Source: Blastopirellula marina (lineage in GTDB: Bacteria > Planctomycetota > Planctomycetia > Pirellulales > Pirellulaceae). From it: a stretch of 64,000 bases of DNA. The position numbers and the translations under genes were made by a program. This document shows positions 62,263 through 64,000 of the stretch, in pieces. Position 1 is the first letter of the stretch. Each line of letters starts with the position of its first letter. The stretch covers positions 62,001 through 126,000 of the forward strand of contig NZ_PUIA01000017.1 of the NCBI RefSeq assembly GCF_002967715.1, given 5' to 3'. The notes under the pieces were generated by a model. The model had not been told where the DNA came from. It did no database searches and saw nothing but the letters and a program-made list of their open reading frames with translations.

Positions 62263-64000
62263 ATGACTCGGACAGCACTTCTCGCAACTTCTTTTCTGAC
62301 AGTACTTTGTCTCGCATTTTCGGCCAGCATCGCGTCGGCTCAGGGGGTGATCGTGATCCATCACCCGCACCCGCATCCGTTGCCGCGCCCGATTCCAAGG
62401 CCGATGCCGACACCCCAGCCTGAGCTTTCGTACAAGATCTCGAAGCTGGAATTGAACGCGAACATTAAAGACCAAGTCGCGCAAGTGCAAGTGGCCCAGG
62501 AGTTTACCAACACCGGCAGCCGCCAGATGGAGGTCTCGTTCCTCTTTCCTCTACCGTACGACGGGGCGATCGACAGCCTGACGCTGATGGTCGACGGCAA
62601 GGAATTCCCGGCGAAGCTGCTTCCCAAGGATAAGGCCCGCGAGGTTTACGAATCGATCGTTCGCTCGAACAAAGACCCGGCCCTGTTGGAATGGACCGGT
62701 ACCGGTATGTTCCAGACAAGCGTCTTCCCAGTTCCGGCCGGGGCGAGCCGGGAAGTGAACATCACCTATACGCAGCTGCTAAAGAAGGATGGCCGGCTGA
62801 CCGACTTCCTCTTCCCACTGTCGACGGCCAAGTACACCGACCGACCGGTCGAGAAGGTCAAGGTTCGCCTGGCCATTGAAGCGAGCCAGAAGCTGAAGAG
62901 TATCTACAGCCCCACGCACGAGGTCGACATCCAGCGGAACGGCAACAAGCGGGCCGTCGTCAAGTTCGAGAAAGAGAACTACATCCCCAGCAACGACTTC
63001 CGTTTGTTCTTCGAGAGCAACAATCAGAAGCTCTCGGCCAGCGTGCTTAGCTACCGCCCTGACAAGCACGGGGAAGGCTTCTTCCTGATGCTCGCATCGC
63101 CACCTCCGCGTGACGACGCGGCAGAAGCGGTGAAGAAGACGGTGCTATTTGTGGTCGATCGCTCTGGCAGTATGAGCGGCGAAAAGATGGACCAGGCACG
63201 CGAGGCCGCTAAGTACGTGCTGAACCATTTGAACGAGAAAGACCTGTTCAACATCATCGCCTACGACAGCGATGTCGAGAGCTTCAAGCCGGAACTTCAG
63301 AGCGCCGGCAAAGAGAGCATCTCGGAAGCAATTGGCTTTGTCGATGGTTTGTACGCAGGCGGAAGCACGAACATCGACGGCGCGCTATCAGCGGCCATGA
63401 AAATGGTGCAAGAGGACGACCGGCCATGCTATATCTTGTTCCTCTCCGACGGTCGCCCAACGCATGGCGAAACGAATGAGATGAAGATTGTCGAGAACGC
63501 CAAGAGCCACAACAACTACGATGCGCGGATGATTAACTTCGGAGTTGGCTTCGACGTCAACAGCCGCCTGATGGACCGGCTTTCACGTGAGATCAAAGGA
63601 CAAAGCCAGTACGTGCGTCCTGATGAAGATTTGGAAGAACACGTCGCTCGGCTGTACCGCAAGATCAACGCCCCGGTGATGACCAACGTGAAGATCAAGT
63701 TCGACCTGGAAGAGGGCGGACAGAACTTTGTCAATCGCCTGCTGCCCAAGGAAGTGGTCGATCTGTTTGACGGCGAGCAGTTGGTTCAAGTGGGACGGTA
63801 CAAGAAGGCAGGCAAGGCCAAGATCACCATTACTGGGACAGTGAACGGCGAGCAGGAGAAGTTCGACTTCCCAGCAGAATTCGTCAGCGAGAGCAACGAC
63901 CAGTCGAACGCATTCGTCGAGAAGCTGTGGGCCATTCGCCGGATCGGTGAGATCATCGACGAGATGGACCTGCACGGCCAGAACGACGAGTTGATGACGG
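62263..64000 (+). CDS. VIT and von Willebrand factor A domain protein (3' end missing)
   Basis: It is cut by the right window edge; 579 residues are visible from the ATG at 62263 (GGGAG eight bases upstream). The signal peptide (LLATSFLTVLCLAFSASIAS) is followed by a His/Pro-rich stretch (VIVIHHPHPHPLPRP). A VIT domain (about 50-175) contains VAQEFTNTGSRQMEVSFLFP. The VWA domain starts near 290 with the MIDAS DRSGSMSGEK (Asp299) and contains SDGRPTHGET. This layout is that of inter-alpha-trypsin-inhibitor heavy-chain-like bacterial proteins. It is probably exported and mediates metal-dependent adhesion. Confidence 0.9.
   Translation, partial: MTRTALLATSFLTVLCLAFSASIASAQGVIVIHHPHPHPLPRPIPRPMPTPQPELSYKISKLELNANIKDQVAQVQVAQEFTNTGSRQMEVSFLFPLPYDGAIDSLTLMVDGKEFPAKLLPKDKAREVYESIVRSNKDPALLEWTGTGMFQTSVFPVPAGASREVNITYTQLLKKDGRLTDFLFPLSTAKYTDRPVEKVKVRLAIEASQKLKSIYSPTHEVDIQRNGNKRAVVKFEKENYIPSNDFRLFFESNNQKLSASVLSYRPDKHGEGFFLMLASPPPRDDAAEAVKKTVLFVVDRSGSMSGEKMDQAREAAKYVLNHLNEKDLFNIIAYDSDVESFKPELQSAGKESISEAIGFVDGLYAGGSTNIDGALSAAMKMVQEDDRPCYILFLSDGRPTHGETNEMKIVENAKSHNNYDARMINFGVGFDVNSRLMDRLSREIKGQSQYVRPDEDLEEHVARLYRKINAPVMTNVKIKFDLEEGGQNFVNRLLPKEVVDLFDGEQLVQVGRYKKAGKAKITITGTVNGEQEKFDFPAEFVSESNDQSNAFVEKLWAIRRIGEIIDEMDLHGQNDELMT

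Overview
The window looks like a chromosomal segment of a marine-type planctomycete, most likely Pirellulales (Blastopirellula/Bremerella/Rhodopirellula-like). The call rests on gene content. There are seven DUF1559 proteins with prepilin-type N-termini and four secreted type I sulfatases. There are several small lipoproteins with carboxypeptidase-regulatory-like cores. An ECF sigma factor is paired with a FecR-type protein, and many Planctomycetes-type hypothetical proteins are present. I see no rRNA, tRNA, CRISPR array, transposase or integrase.

Layout. 1-7.6 kb: a very large secreted protein cut by the left edge, a structured intergenic region, the first DUF1559 gene, a small lipoprotein, an Arg/Val-rich secreted protein and a HIT hydrolase. 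7.6-9.3 kb: an AT-richer two-gene block with an AvcD/DcdV-type anti-phage deoxycytidylate deaminase and an overlapping 58-codon ORF. 9.4-19 kb: a secreted metallopeptidase-like protein, a sulfatase with a tiny membrane protein, a lipoprotein/DUF1559/sulfatase/sulfatase run, and a TPR-esterase lipoprotein. 19-28 kb: PEP carboxylase, a DUF1559 gene translationally coupled to a di-heme cytochrome c peroxidase, and a CHASE-PAS hybrid histidine kinase. 28-31.7 kb: a haem/iron uptake locus (hemP and a TonB-like gene, divergent from a TonB-dependent receptor). 31.8-36 kb: a G3E GTPase, a CbrC-family protein and a soluble triple-PAS chemoreceptor. 36.8-44 kb: three more DUF1559 genes interleaved with lipoproteins, plus the ECF sigma/FecR operon. 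44-56 kb: an old yellow enzyme, small conserved proteins, a trypsin-like protein, a sulfatase/HAD phosphatase/PhoPQ-related run, a HEAT-like protein, an MDP-1-like phosphatase and a DUF1559/lipoprotein pair. 56-64 kb: a TPR protein and a truncated paralogue that has lost the TPR part, a KAP P-loop NTPase with an unassigned C-terminal alpha/beta domain, a CoiA-like nuclease-fold protein, and a VIT/VWA protein cut by the right edge.

The recurring theme is cell-surface biology: pseudopilin-like DUF1559 proteins, lipoproteins and sulfatases sit in short operons, often with a stable hairpin in the gap between genes. The accessory genes of most interest are the AvcD-like block and the KAP NTPase. 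Both are single-locus, visibly AT-richer insertions in an otherwise GC-richer housekeeping background, as expected for phage-defence cargo. Function is inferred from motifs only; no database search was possible.
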